Origin: Pseudochelatococcus contaminans | GTDB taxonomy: Bacteria; Pseudomonadota; Alphaproteobacteria; Rhizobiales; Beijerinckiaceae | Assembly (NCBI RefSeq): GCF_014195635.1 | Contig: NZ_JACICC010000001.1 | Span: 124,001 to 188,000 of the forward strand | DNA: 64,000 nucleotides | Direction of reading: 5' to 3' | Shown here: positions 28,251 through 37,889 of the stretch, in pieces | How positions within the stretch are numbered: the stretch's first letter is position 1 | Layout: the number at the start of each line of letters is the position of its first letter | Notes under the pieces: generated by a model | The model's input: only the letters and a program-made list of their open reading frames with translations | Told to the model about the DNA's origin: nothing | Databases searched by the model: none | Position numbers and translations under genes: made by a program

Positions 28251-29497
28251 GGTGCTCCTCCGTTCCCGTTGACGGGTCGTTCGCCGGTGCTGCCGGTCTC
28301 GTCGATGCCGAGGGCCGACAGCAGCGCGGAAAACTTCGCCGATGTCTCGGCTACTTCGGACCATGGATCGGAGCCGGGCACAATACCTGCGCCGGCAAAA
28401 AGCCGCGCGTTTCGGCCCGAGAACTCGGCGCAGCGGATCGCCACCATCCAGCGGCCATCGCCGTTTTGATCCGTCCAGCCGACAGCGCCAGCGTAATAAC
28501 CGCGATCGACCGTTTCAAGCGCTGCGATGGCTTCCCGCGCTGCCTCACGCGGCAGACCGCAGACGGCTGGCGTCGGATGAAGCGCCGCCGCCAGCTCGAT
28601 AACGGGCGTGTCCCTGTCTTTCAGCGTTCCCTCAACCGTGGTGCCCAGATGCCACATCGAATCCGTGGACACCAGCGAAGGGCTTGAAGGCGCTCTCAGA
28701 TCCCGGCAGTAGGGCGACAACGTATCGAGAATGGCCTCGACGACGAACGCGTGCTCGCGCAGATCTTTCTCGGAGGCAAGAAGCCCCGCAGCCGATAGTT
28801 CGTCGGCTTTCTTGTCGGCATGGCGGCGGGCGGACCCGGCCAGGGGGGCAGAGCGCACAGCAGCGCCACGCTTGTCGACCAGCAACTCCGGGGTTGCTCC
28901 GATCAACGCGCGCGGAGAGGCTCCTGATGTCGAGGGCAGGGGTGCTGCGAAGGTTGTGATGCTCCGGTCGCGGGCAAGACGCGCCAGCACCGCGTCGATG
29001 TCGATGTTTGTTGGCGCGGTTACGACGAGGCTGCGCGCCAGCACCACCTTCTGAAGGTGTTGTTCGCTGGCAAATAAAGACAGAGCTTTTTCCACCGCAG
29101 CTGCATATTCGGCTGGCGGCGGCTCAGCGGCGCTCGACCAGCCTGCACCGGCTGTCGGCGCTATGGTGCTGTCCGCTACGCGCGCGGGCCATACGGTCGT
29201 TACCGTTTCCGGTGCATAAAGATGGGCGGGCGCGGCGCGGTCGAATGGCAGAATGCCGACAATCAGGGAAACATCCGGATGCGCGGCCCGAAAAACGCGC
29301 TCCGCCTCTTTCAGGTCTTCAGCGGGCACGGGCGCCAGTGCAGCTTTGATACCAAAGCCGGCAATTGTCTCCTCCGCGCTGCCGAGCAGAAACGGCACCA
29401 TGGCGTGATCGGAGCGTTCCGCTTCGGCGCGTCCGCTTCCTGGCAACACCGTGCTCAGGCCGGTATCGGACGATGCGCCTGTCCTCGCGACAATCAT
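28247..29497 (-). CDS. entC: Isochorismate synthase
   Basis: A 416-residue chorismate-using enzyme that makes isochorismate, the first step to DHB. It shows [11 protein letters not shown], the helix [31 protein letters not shown] and the final motif [20 protein letters not shown] of the family. It is the first gene of the minus-strand set entC-entE-entB-ArCP-entF-entA, in which each junction from entC to entF overlaps or nearly so. GAGGAG lies 7 bp before the ATG. The promoter should be in the 135-bp gap upstream. I see no convincing Irr or Fur box there. Confidence 0.94.
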   Translation of the reverse strand: MIVARTGASSDTGLSTVLPGSGRAEAERSDHAMVPFLLGSAEETIAGFGIKAALAPVPAEDLKEAERVFRAAHPDVSLIVGILPFDRAAPAHLYAPETVTTVWPARVADSTIAPTAGAGWSSAAEPPPAEYAAAVEKALSLFASEQHLQKVVLARSLVVTAPTNIDIDAVLARLARDRSITTFAAPLPSTSGASPRALIGATPELLVDKRGAAVRSAPLAGSARRHADKKADELSAAGLLASEKDLREHAFVVEAILDTLSPYCRDLRAPSSPSLVSTDSMWHLGTTVEGTLKDRDTPVIELAAALHPTPAVCGLPREAAREAIAALETVDRGYYAGAVGWTDQNGDGRWMVAIRCAEFSGRNARLFAGAGIVPGSDPWSEVAETSAKFSALLSALGIDETGSTGERPVNGNGGAP

Positions 29498-29584
29498 GGA
29501 CCAGTCTCCTCGAAGGCAGCGAGAGCGTCAGACGCTCGCACGGAACCGCCTGATCGATAAAATTCTCTCAAACCCAAATCGTTA

Positions 29585-29622
29585 GGCTCTTCCCGCGATT
29601 TCAGGGAAAAACAGAAAGAGCC
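29585..29622 (-). terminator. Weak stem-loop between the binding-protein gene and entC
   Basis: GGCTCTT (29585-29591) and AAGAGCC (29616-29622) could form a 7-bp stem with a long 24-nt loop, 11 bp after the stop of the binding-protein gene. A T run is lacking. Confidence 0.3.
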
Positions 29623-29632
29623 CGGCTATCCG

Positions 29633-30790
29633 CTATCGCAAATCGATCCAGTTCGATCCCGCCAGCGGCACGGCGAGGAAACGGTCGTTCAGTTCCGTCA
29701 GCGTGGCATCCGGATCGATATCCGCGAACAACTCCGGATGAATCCAGCTTGCCAGGCGCTCGGTCACGAGGATGTCGACGGGGGAGTTCAGCAGTTGGTG
29801 CGCCAGTCCGTGGACCTCGCCCCGCTCAACCGGCTCAAGCGATGCGATACCCGGGCGGGCCGCCATTCGTGCCAGCGAAGCCCGGGCTTCCTCGGTTGTG
29901 AACTGCGGCCCGATCACAAAGCCGCCCGCCTTGGCCGTCTGCGGGCCGCCGGTGGCGATATAGATTTCCGGATCGCTGTCGATAATGGTCTCGACGCCAA
30001 GGCGGCCAATGGCGCTGGGCAGAACATCCGCTGCGATGTTGTGGCCGCCGACGAGATCCACATAGTTGCCGATGTTGCCCTTTCCGGGCGCGTTGCAGCA
30101 TTCCGTCAAGCCGGCGTGAACCTCAAGGAAAACACGCGGGCGCTTCAGGTCGGGCGTTGCCTCGATGCGGTCGGTAATGCGTTTGAGATGCGCGTTGCGG
30201 AAATCGATGAACGCTTGCGTCCGCTCTTCCGCACCGATGAGCTTGCCCAGAATGGCAAGGCTCTTTTCCAGGTTTTGCAGCGGCTGGGAGAAGAAGTCGA
30301 TGAACACGACCTTGATTCCCGCCGATTCGAGCTGGCGGACCTGATCCGGCGTCGGACCCAATCCCTCGCGGAAAATCGCGACATCGGGCGCGACATCGAG
30401 AATCTGCTCAATCGACAGCGACTCCGCCGAACCGGCGATGCGCGTCTTGTTGGCGATGTCGGGGAAGCGCTTCCGATACGCTTCATATGTCGCGTCGCCG
30501 ATCCGGTGCACGTCATGCGGCCATGCGGCGATGAGGGAAACGGGATCGTCCGTCATCAACGACAACGCCAGGATATAACGGGCATCGTCAATGAGGATGC
30601 GCTTGGCAGGCCCGGGCAAGGTCACTTCCCGTCCCGTGATGTCGGTGACGGAAACCGGCTCCTGCGCTGGCGTTGTATCGGCCTGCGCGTTATTACTAAT
30701 AAGAATAATTACAAAGAGGAGAAAGGCAAACAGAAAGGATGCAATGAAGTTTTTCGAGTCTCGATTGGAATAATTATGCACTCCAGCCAC
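29633..30790 (-). CDS. Periplasmic siderophore-binding protein (FepB/BtuF-like)
   Basis: A 385-residue solute-binding protein of the iron-siderophore ABC class. The N-terminal membrane stretch FIASFLFAFLLFVIILI ends at NAQA-D, a signal-peptidase I site without a lipobox Cys. The fold motifs follow: VSVTDITGREVTLPGPAKRI, DVAPDVAIF, VFIDFF, EVHAGLTECC and a late WIHPELF. It should catch ferric siderophore in the periplasm. It lies upstream of entC on the same strand, but no permease, ATPase or outer-membrane receptor is in the window. The start appears to be a GTG at 30790 (or 30781), with no good ribosome site. Confidence 0.87.
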   Translation of the reverse strand: MAGVHNYSNRDSKNFIASFLFAFLLFVIILISNNAQADTTPAQEPVSVTDITGREVTLPGPAKRILIDDARYILALSLMTDDPVSLIAAWPHDVHRIGDATYEAYRKRFPDIANKTRIAGSAESLSIEQILDVAPDVAIFREGLGPTPDQVRQLESAGIKVVFIDFFSQPLQNLEKSLAILGKLIGAEERTQAFIDFRNAHLKRITDRIEATPDLKRPRVFLEVHAGLTECCNAPGKGNIGNYVDLVGGHNIAADVLPSAIGRLGVETIIDSDPEIYIATGGPQTAKAGGFVIGPQFTTEEARASLARMAARPGIASLEPVERGEVHGLAHQLLNSPVDILVTERLASWIHPELFADIDPDATLTELNDRFLAVPLAGSNWIDLR

Positions 30791-31000
30791 CAGTATTAGC
30801 GTCTTATCTCCACTGTTGACATGGCTATGTAACGAAGTGCGTTGCGAGTCAATATCGGATGTGCTCAGGCATCATGCCGCCGACGCTGGACACGCCATGC
30901 GAAGACTGTCATGCCAATCCGTGCAAATTGACTGGCCGATTGTCGGCATGTCAGTGAAACCAGACGGTGAACCCGGATCGCCGCTTCAAGATCTGGCTTG
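30791..31000. other. Gap upstream of the binding-protein gene
   Basis: A 210-bp non-coding stretch that should hold the promoter of the binding-protein gene. No clear iron box or terminator could be supported. Confidence 0.4.
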
Positions 31001-31954
31001 TCAATCCTTGCGGTTCCGCAATGCCTCGGCCTCGGCGTAGAAGCGTTTTTCCCACTCCTTGTGGTTGCCGAGTCCCTCACGGATAAAGGGCGTGAAGGCC
31101 GCGACATTGAGCAGCAACCAGTTGACCATGTTGGCGGGAAATCTCAGCGGCTTGACGAAATCGACGAACAGAACCACCCGCGTCTTGTCGGTGTAGTTCC
31201 ATGCCTCATGATTGTAGGCGTCGTCGAAAACGATGGCCTTGCCTTCTTCCCAATGCAAAATCTGGGTGTCGACGCGAATGGCGAGTTTGTCGCGCGGTTC
31301 CGGTACGATCAGGCCCAGATGCAGCCGCAGCACGCCGTTGTACGGTCCGCGATGGGCAGGCAGATGCTTGCCGGGCTCGAAGATCGAGAACATCGCCGTT
31401 TTAAGGCCCGGAATCTTCTGCACGATTCGCCATGTCTGCGGGCAGGCGGCGATGTTGCGCTCCGATTCGACGCCATAACCCGCAAGGAAGAACGTCTTCC
31501 AGTGGTTATCGGTCGATATGGTTTTGACGTCGGAGGAAATGTCCTGAAAACTTGGCAGATCCTGCTGCCGGACGAGAACGCGGTCAAGCTCCTGCCGGAT
31601 CAGCGGCCACTCCCGCTCGATCTCGGCCACCCAGGGAAACACGCTGTTATCGTAGACAGGCGGGTTGCCCACACGGGTATGGCGCAGATTGAGCCGCTCC
31701 GCCCAGGCCACGATGGCCATCAGCGTACGTGTCACGATGCTCGGGCGGGACATGGGCGCGATGCCGTCGGTGCCGAAGGTCTGGGCGGTCTCGCTGTTTT
31801 TGGCGGGATGGCTGTCTTTGCCAGATTGGCTATCCTGGCCGGAACCTTTGTCCGGCGATGAGGCGGGGTCGGAGGGCACATCCTTCTCCAGCATGTCGAG
31901 GTCTTTGCCGGTTCGCAAAGAGTTTACGGATACCGACACGTCAGTTTGGCTCAT
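31001..31954 (-). CDS. Aspartyl/asparaginyl beta-hydroxylase family (LpxO-like)
   Basis: A 317-residue Fe(II)/2-oxoglutarate-dependent hydroxylase-like protein. The core has PGKHLPAHRGPYNGVLRLHL, with the first iron His, and FDDAYNHEAWN, with the second. LpxO relatives hydroxylate an acyl chain of lipid A at the inner membrane, and a hydrophobic stretch near the C-terminus (VNWLLLNVAAF) fits a membrane location. The first 65 residues are Ser/Asp/Lys-rich and may not all be translated. ATGs at 31954, 31894 and 31753 all lack a clear ribosome site. Confidence 0.82.
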   Translation of the reverse strand: MSQTDVSVSVNSLRTGKDLDMLEKDVPSDPASSPDKGSGQDSQSGKDSHPAKNSETAQTFGTDGIAPMSRPSIVTRTLMAIVAWAERLNLRHTRVGNPPVYDNSVFPWVAEIEREWPLIRQELDRVLVRQQDLPSFQDISSDVKTISTDNHWKTFFLAGYGVESERNIAACPQTWRIVQKIPGLKTAMFSIFEPGKHLPAHRGPYNGVLRLHLGLIVPEPRDKLAIRVDTQILHWEEGKAIVFDDAYNHEAWNYTDKTRVVLFVDFVKPLRFPANMVNWLLLNVAAFTPFIREGLGNHKEWEKRFYAEAEALRNRKD

Positions 31955-32198
31955 CGGTTATTCACGCGCAAGTATCAGACATGGTCATGACAAACAATGA
32001 AAACAACAGCATGCAGCGGAGCCGTTTTGCCGGAAGCACATAGCGGCTTCTTCCTTCATGGCTACGCTTCCGTAACTTCGCCGCCTCGCAGGTCGCGTGT
32101 CTACAGGCATGCGTCAGATACAAAAAATCTGCTATTGTTCCTTATTATAAATCAGGCTTCGAGAAGCGCGGCCTTTGGTACGCGCGGGAGGTGTCATC

Positions 32199-33155
32199 AT
32201 GAGCTGGAATCCTGCGCTCGCCCCCGGCTGCCCGGACGATACGGGCGCCGATGCGATAGAAACGCTGATTATCCCGCGCTCGCGCGATCTCGGAGACTTC
32301 GAGGTTCGCCGCGCGCTACCCGCGCCGCAGCGGCAGATGGTGGGGCCGTTCATTTTCTTCGATCAGGCCGGCCCGGCCGAGTTCCTGACCGGCACGGGGA
32401 TCGACGTTCGCCCGCACCCGCATATCGGGCTTGGCACGGTGACTTATCTTTATCGGGGTGACTTTCACCATCGCGACAGCATCGGCAGCGACCAGATCAT
32501 CCTGCCCGGCGCGCTCAACTGGATGGTGGCAGGCCGCGGAGTCACGCATTCCGAGCGGACCAGCGCCCGCGCCCGGTCCGGGGCGCATAGCCTGTTTGGC
32601 GTACAGACATGGGTTGCGCTGCCGGACGAGGCGGAGGACATTGCGCCGTTCTTCGAGCATCATGCGGCCGAGGCGCTGCCTGTGATCGAAAACGAGGGTG
32701 TGCGGCTGAAGCTCATTCTTGGCAAAGCCTATGGCGAAACCGCGCCTGCCAGCCTGTTTTCCGAAGCCTTTTATGCCGATGTCGCGCTGGCTCCGGGGGC
32801 ACGATTCCCGATGCCTGACGATCATGAAGATCGCGGCGTCTACGTTCTGGAGGGATCGGTTGTCATTGCAGGACAGGTTTTCGAGGCTGGCCGCATGATG
32901 GTGTTTCGCCCCGGAGATGCGATCACGGTGGCGGCCGGCGAAACGGGCGCGCGGCTGATGATTCTGGGCGGCGCCACGCTGAACGGCCCACGTTACGTGT
33001 GGTGGAATTTCGTCGCTTCATCGCGGGATCGAATCGCTGCGGCGAAGGAGGCATGGAAAGCCGGCCAATGGGGCAGGGGGCTCTTCGATTTGCCTGTGGG
33101 CGATAGCGACGAGTTCATCCCGCTGCCGGATCCGGTACGCGTTCGAGCGGGATGA
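32199..33155 (+). CDS. Pirin family protein
   Basis: A 318-residue bicupin. The N-terminal cupin keeps the pirin metal ligands in RPHPHIGLGTVTYLY and VAGRGVTHSE. FIFFDQAGPAEF is also family-typical. Some bacterial pirins have quercetin 2,3-dioxygenase activity, others regulate metabolism by contact, and the role here is unknown. GGGAGG lies 8 bp before the ATG at 32199. It converges with the aquaporin gene across a short hairpin. Confidence 0.9.
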   Translation: MSWNPALAPGCPDDTGADAIETLIIPRSRDLGDFEVRRALPAPQRQMVGPFIFFDQAGPAEFLTGTGIDVRPHPHIGLGTVTYLYRGDFHHRDSIGSDQIILPGALNWMVAGRGVTHSERTSARARSGAHSLFGVQTWVALPDEAEDIAPFFEHHAAEALPVIENEGVRLKLILGKAYGETAPASLFSEAFYADVALAPGARFPMPDDHEDRGVYVLEGSVVIAGQVFEAGRMMVFRPGDAITVAAGETGARLMILGGATLNGPRYVWWNFVASSRDRIAAAKEAWKAGQWGRGLFDLPVGDSDEFIPLPDPVRVRAG

Positions 33156-33189
33156 GGATGCGCTCCCCATCCCGTCGTGATGACGGAGC

Positions 33190-33206
33190 CGCCGGATTAT
33201 CCGGCG
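33190..33206. terminator. Short hairpin between pirin and aqpZ
   Basis: CGCCGG (33190-33195), ATTAT loop, CCGGCG (33201-33206). It lies in the 61-bp gap between the two convergent genes. The stem is short and without a T run. Confidence 0.4.
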
Positions 33207-33216
33207 AGCATGAGCG

Positions 33217-33948
33217 TCAGTTCTTGTCGTTCGACAGCAGGAATTTGTAAACCACGCCACCAAAAACACCGCCGAACAGCGGCACGAGCCAGAACAGCCA
33301 GAGCTGCTCTATCGCCCATCCGCCCTGGAACAGTGCGACGCCGGTGGAACGGGCCGGGTTCACCGACGTATTGGTGACCGGGATGCTGATGAGGTGGATG
33401 AGCGTGAGCGCAAGGCCGATGGCGATACCCGCAAACCCGGCGGGAGCGCGGGAATCGGTTGCGCCAAGGATCACGAGAACGAAGAACGTGGTCAGCACGA
33501 ACTCGATGACGATGGCCGCATGGATCGAGTAACCGCCAGGCGAGTGCTCGCCATAGCCGTTTGACGCAAAACCGCTGGCGGATGCCGAGAAGCCCGCCTT
33601 GCCCGATGCGACGACATAAAGCACGAGGCCGGCAAACAGTCCGCCGATGACCTGCACGATAATATAAGGCAGCGCGTTTTTGGGCGGAAAGCGGCCGCTG
33701 ACCACGAGGCCGACCGTGACAGCCGGGTTGAAATGGCCGCCGGAGATTGCGCCGAACGCGTAGACGCCGGTCAGCACCGTGAGGCCGAAAGCCAGCGCCA
33801 CGCCGGCATAGCCGATGCCGATATCGGGAACCAGCGCAGCCAGAACCGCGCTGCCTGCGCCGCCCAGCACCAACCAGAATGTGCCCAGAAATTCGGCCGT
33901 GAGTGGCTTGGCCAAACCCCTGTTTGTTACCGTTGTGTTGTCGCTCAT
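33217..33948 (-). CDS. aqpZ: Aquaporin Z
   Basis: A 243-residue channel with six membrane segments and the two NPA half-helices GGHFNPAVT and NTSVNPARS. The region around SVNPARSTG with the Arg next to NPA and the loop lengths match water-selective AqpZ rather than a glycerol facilitator. It lets water cross the inner membrane. CAGGAG precedes the ATG at 33948. The upstream frame of 27 more codons is not supported. Confidence 0.95.
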   Translation of the reverse strand: MSDNTTVTNRGLAKPLTAEFLGTFWLVLGGAGSAVLAALVPDIGIGYAGVALAFGLTVLTGVYAFGAISGGHFNPAVTVGLVVSGRFPPKNALPYIIVQVIGGLFAGLVLYVVASGKAGFSASASGFASNGYGEHSPGGYSIHAAIVIEFVLTTFFVLVILGATDSRAPAGFAGIAIGLALTLIHLISIPVTNTSVNPARSTGVALFQGGWAIEQLWLFWLVPLFGGVFGGVVYKFLLSNDKN

Positions 33949-34356
33949 CGAAGGCTCCTGAAAAATGTCCGATAACGGCAACAGGACCCATGTCCTACGA
34001 TGCCGGACGATATTAAAGCATACTGCCAAGCTATAAAAAGAACATCACCAGTTTGTTGATTCCATTATTTGTCATATGAATTGTGTTTATTCTGCCACGA
34101 TCCAATTCATCGATTTGTCACGAATGAGTGCTGACGGGCTCGTGATGAGGGGATTCATATGGTTTTAACCGGAACCGGCGATGGTGCCGGAATGACGCAC
34201 AACAACGCACGGCCCTTTCACTGGTCGGCAATCCGTTGTGCATCGTGAACACAGGCGAGCGGAACGGAAACCAGACAACATCCTGTATCGTCACCAGCTC
34301 TGCCATTTCAGGTTTTCGGCCATTCTCCAGTCTTGCTCCAAACGGGTCGTCTCGCC
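33949..34356. other. Divergent promoter region, aqpZ and GH25 gene
   Basis: A 408-bp gap between divergent genes, AT-rich from 34010 to 34110. It should hold both promoters. I could not place confident -35/-10 boxes and see no gene. Confidence 0.4.
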
Positions 34357-35091
34357 ATGCATGCATCCAGTTCCGGTCGTTTTCTAAAGCCTTTGGCCGT
34401 GCTCCTGCTGGCTCTTGCCGTGGCATCATGCGCTTCGAAGGGCCGCGAGCCGGTGCCATCCGACTTCCCCGTCCATGGCATCGACGTGTCGCACTGGCAG
34501 GGTGAGATCGACTGGAACGCAGTGCGCACCGGCGGCGTCGCTTTCGCCTTTATCAAGGCGACCGAGGGCGGCGACCATCTCGACAAGCGTTTTCTTGAAA
34601 ACTGGTATGCCGCCAGAGCTGCGAACGTGCCTCGCGGTGCTTATCACTTTACTTACTGGTGCCGTCCGGCGGATGAGCAGGTCGCGTGGTTCATTGCCAA
34701 CGTGCCTGTGGACCCGGATGCCCTGCCGCCGGTGCTCGATGTCGAATGGAACGGCCATTCGAAAACCTGCCCGCACAAGATCCCGCGCGCCCGTGCCATC
34801 GAGAAGATGAAAATCATGCTCGATGCCATGGAGCGTCATTACGGCAAGCGCCCGATCATCTACACCGACATAACGTTCTTCGAGGATGTGATGCGCGGCG
34901 GGTTCGAGCAATATCCGATCTGGGTGCGGAGCATTCCCCGTTATCCGACCCCGCGTTTCGATGGCCGCCGCTGGTACTTCTGGCAGTACACGGCCAAGGG
35001 CACGATTCCGGGAATCAAGGGGCCGGTGGATCGCAACGCCTTCTTCGGATCTGTCCGGATGTGGGAGCGCTTCAAAGCCGGAAGGCTATGA
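34357..35091 (+). CDS. GH25-family lysozyme-like lipoprotein
   Basis: A 244-residue lipoprotein with a lipobox in LALAVASCASK. The rest is a GH25 muramidase barrel: HGIDVSHWQGEIDW, FAFIKATEGG, GAYHFTYW, the catalytic acidic pair in PPVLDVEWNG, IIYTDITFFED and FWQYTAKGTIPGI. GH25 enzymes cut the glycan strand of peptidoglycan between MurNAc and GlcNAc. It is likely tethered to a membrane and remodels the wall, in line with the RlpA and Dac genes that follow. Confidence 0.9.
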   Translation: MHASSSGRFLKPLAVLLLALAVASCASKGREPVPSDFPVHGIDVSHWQGEIDWNAVRTGGVAFAFIKATEGGDHLDKRFLENWYAARAANVPRGAYHFTYWCRPADEQVAWFIANVPVDPDALPPVLDVEWNGHSKTCPHKIPRARAIEKMKIMLDAMERHYGKRPIIYTDITFFEDVMRGGFEQYPIWVRSIPRYPTPRFDGRRWYFWQYTAKGTIPGIKGPVDRNAFFGSVRMWERFKAGRL

Positions 35092-35297
35092 GAACCCGAC
35101 AGCGACAATATGCCCTGATCCGTGCGCGGTAACCATTCCACAGGCGCACGGATGGGGAATTCCTCATTCCCTCTTGAAAAGAGCGCCATAGTGTTGTTAA
35201 CGTTCCATCAACATAGTTGGTTCCTTATCGTAATTGCAGGCAATGACGCAATGAGGCGTTGTGGCCGGTCGACATATGCCGGGCGATGAGGGCTATC

Positions 35298-36623
35298 ATG
35301 CGGGACGGACCTATGCGGTTGACGAAACGAGCCAACATCACGAATCATCCGGAAAACGCGGATGAAGCCGATGCCTCCTCAGTCGATAAACCGCGGCACA
35401 TCATCCATTTCCCACTTTCCGCGCGCACGACACTGAAAGTCGTCGCTGTTTCGGTCGTCGCGCTGGGGCTGGCCAACTGCAGCTCCGCGCCGCGCTCCAC
35501 CGGGTTGACCTCCACCCAGGCGAAGGTCGATCCCAAATATGGTGTGAAGCCGAGTCCTCGTGTCGTGAAGAGCGGCAATGTGCCGAAGGGCGGTGGGCGT
35601 GCGATGGTCGGCAAGCCATATGTCGTTGCCGGCAAGAAGTTCACGCCAAACGAGAACGAGAACTACGTCGCCGTTGGCACCGCCTCCTGGTATGGTTCGC
35701 AATTCCATGGCCGCAAGACGGCGAATGGCGAAGTGTTTGATAAATACTCCTTCGCAGCCGCGCATCCGACATTGCCGCTGCCGAGCTATGTCCGCGTCAC
35801 GAATTTGACCAACAAGCGCTCGATGATCGTCCGTGTCAACGATCGCGGGCCGTTTCACGGCAACCGTCTGATCGACCTGTCGAAGGGCGCGGCCGAAGCG
35901 CTTGACTTCCACCGTCAGGGAACCGCACGCGTCAAGGTTGAATATGTCGGCCGCGCGTCTCTTGGCGGCAGTGACGACCGCAAGCTGCTTGCAACGCTCA
36001 ATGCCGACGCGCCCGCAACGATCCCGGCGTCGGCACCGGCCGCAGTTCCTGCTCCGGCCCCTGTGATGGTGGCCAGTGCCGAGCCGCCGGCCCCTGTTGT
36101 GACAGAGCCTGCTGCACCGCCGGCAGTGGTTCAGGAAACGGTTCGGCCCACGGCGCGCACGCTTGTTGCGCGTCCGGCAGAGCCGGAACCTTCGGCTGAT
36201 ACGCTGGTCGCAGGCCTTCCGGAGCCGCAGGCTCCCGCGCCCTCGCGGCGAATCGTTGCGCCACCGCAGACAATGGCCTTTGCCAATCCGCCGCAGGAAA
36301 GCCCGGCGGTCTCTCCGCTGACAGATCTGGTGCGCGAGGTCAGCACATCGGAGGCTAATGCGCCGTTGCCGCCAAGTCGTCCTGCCGAGTTGGCGCGCCG
36401 CCGCACGCTTCTGGGCACGCCGACCGCGGCGGCTTCTGAAACGCTTCAGGGTGCGCCAGCTGCCGCTCCGACGCGGCGCGCGCTCGTTGCCAATCTGGCC
36501 GCGCCGGCTCAGCGCGAAGCGACGGACAGCAGCGGTGTTTATTTCGAGCCCATGCCGCTGTCGCAGCTGACGCCGCAACGTTTCGTTGCCTTCGGCGGCA
36601 CGACGAACGGCCAGCCGCAGTAA
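35298..36623 (+). CDS. rlpA: RlpA-like septal-ring lytic transglycosylase lipoprotein
   Basis: About 441 residues. A lipobox (VALGLANCSS) follows an N-terminal cytoplasmic segment. The RlpA double-psi beta-barrel lies at about 120-220: GTASWYGSQFHGRKTANGE, HPTLPLPSYVRVTNL, RVNDRGPFHGNRLIDLS. RlpA enzymes cut glycan strands lacking stem peptides. No C-terminal SPOR domain is seen. Instead there are about 200 residues rich in Pro and Ala. The ATG at 35298 has GAGGG five bases upstream, while nearby ATGs at 35286 and 35313 are alternatives. It leads a cell-wall pair with dac. Confidence 0.85.
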   Translation: MRDGPMRLTKRANITNHPENADEADASSVDKPRHIIHFPLSARTTLKVVAVSVVALGLANCSSAPRSTGLTSTQAKVDPKYGVKPSPRVVKSGNVPKGGGRAMVGKPYVVAGKKFTPNENENYVAVGTASWYGSQFHGRKTANGEVFDKYSFAAAHPTLPLPSYVRVTNLTNKRSMIVRVNDRGPFHGNRLIDLSKGAAEALDFHRQGTARVKVEYVGRASLGGSDDRKLLATLNADAPATIPASAPAAVPAPAPVMVASAEPPAPVVTEPAAPPAVVQETVRPTARTLVARPAEPEPSADTLVAGLPEPQAPAPSRRIVAPPQTMAFANPPQESPAVSPLTDLVREVSTSEANAPLPPSRPAELARRRTLLGTPTAAASETLQGAPAAAPTRRALVANLAAPAQREATDSSGVYFEPMPLSQLTPQRFVAFGGTTNGQPQ

Positions 36624-36698
36624 ACGTTTCACGCAGGGCGGAATGTTGCTGTGGGTGCAGTGTTGGCACTGTACGGCCGCGGATGGTGGATAACGGGA

Positions 36699-37889
36699 AT
36701 GGACCGGAACTGGCTGCGACGGCTCGCGATCCTTTTGCCGGTTATCGTCACCGCAATGGCTGTTTGCGGCCCGCTCAAGGCGCAGTCTTTCGAGACGGAT
36801 CTGCCGCGTGCGCTGCTTCTTGATGTCCAGACCGGGACGGTGCTTTTCGAAACAGGCGCCGACGAGAGCTTCGAGCCCGCCAGTCTCACCAAAATCATGA
36901 CCGCCGAGGTGCTGTTCCACGAGATCAGCGAGGGGCGGGTATCGCCGGATCAGCAATTTCACGTCTCGGAATACGCGTGGCGAACCGGCGGTGCGCCGTC
37001 ACGGTCCACGGCCATGTTCGCTTCCGTCAACAGCGACATCGCGGTGTCGGATCTGATGCGCGGACTGGTTGTGCCTTCCGGCAACGATGCGGCGATAGTG
37101 CTTGCCGAGGGCATCGCCGGTACGGAGACCGCTTTCAGCCTCGCCATGAACCGCCGTGCGCATGACATCGGCTTGAAGGCTTCCAACTTCGTCAACGCGT
37201 CCGGTCTCGAAGCAGCGGATCAGCGGACAACGGCACGTGACCTCGCGCGGTTGGCTGTCCATGTTATTGAAACATATCCCGATCTCTACAAGGTGTTTGC
37301 GGAACCGGAGTTTATGTGGAACAAGATCCGCCAGCGGAACCGCAATCCCTTGCTGACGCTGAATATCGGTGCTGACGGTTTTCTGACCGGATACACCGAA
37401 GCCGCCGGGTTCAGTCTCGTCGGGTCGGCGGTGCTGGATGGGCGGCGGCTGATCGCGGTTGTGTCTGGCGCGAAAACCGCCCGCGACCGGGATCAGGAGG
37501 CGCGCAAGCTGCTGGATTGGGGCTTGCGGTCGTTCGAGGTGCGCCGCCTGTTTTCGGCTGGCGAAGTGATTGGCGAAGCGTTGGTTTTCGGTGGAGATAA
37601 GCAGGTCGTGACGCTTGTCGCACCGGCGGACATCGACGTGCTGGCGCTGCGTAATCCCGATGCCCGTTTGACGGCGCGCATCGTATACGATGGCCCCATT
37701 GCGGCGCCGATTGCAAAGGGCGCAGCCATTGGTCGGCTGGAGGTGCTGAGCGGGTCCACGCGAATGTTCGAAGCACCGCTGGAAACCGGCGAGGCAGTGG
37801 AGCAGGGCAGTCTTCATCGGCGCGCGTTCGATGCCGTATATGAATGGGCGACGTCGGCGGTGCGTCAGGCGTTCGAGCGGCTGATATGA
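36699..37889 (+). CDS. D-alanyl-D-alanine carboxypeptidase family (S11)
   Basis: A 396-residue penicillin-binding protein of the DacA/DacF type with a signal peptide. The nucleophile motif is SLTK (residues 62-65), and the second motif SGN is at 127-129. The third motif, normally KTG, reads LTG at 229-231 (ADGFLTGYTEAAG), so the Lys is replaced. S11 enzymes trim the terminal D-Ala from pentapeptide. Whether this one is active, or this is a subfamily trait, needs comparison. It overlaps tmk by ATGA. Confidence 0.87.
   Translation: MDRNWLRRLAILLPVIVTAMAVCGPLKAQSFETDLPRALLLDVQTGTVLFETGADESFEPASLTKIMTAEVLFHEISEGRVSPDQQFHVSEYAWRTGGAPSRSTAMFASVNSDIAVSDLMRGLVVPSGNDAAIVLAEGIAGTETAFSLAMNRRAHDIGLKASNFVNASGLEAADQRTTARDLARLAVHVIETYPDLYKVFAEPEFMWNKIRQRNRNPLLTLNIGADGFLTGYTEAAGFSLVGSAVLDGRRLIAVVSGAKTARDRDQEARKLLDWGLRSFEVRRLFSAGEVIGEALVFGGDKQVVTLVAPADIDVLALRNPDARLTARIVYDGPIAAPIAKGAAIGRLEVLSGSTRMFEAPLETGEAVEQGSLHRRAFDAVYEWATSAVRQAFERLI

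Noticed and set aside
29498-29632. Irr or RirA box upstream of entC
   Set aside because: The AT-rich piece near 29555-29575 does not match ICE or IRO box spacing, so no site is claimed.
35379-36962. 527-codon minus-strand frame
   Set aside because: It is opposite rlpA and dac and shows only Arg-rich nonsense composition.
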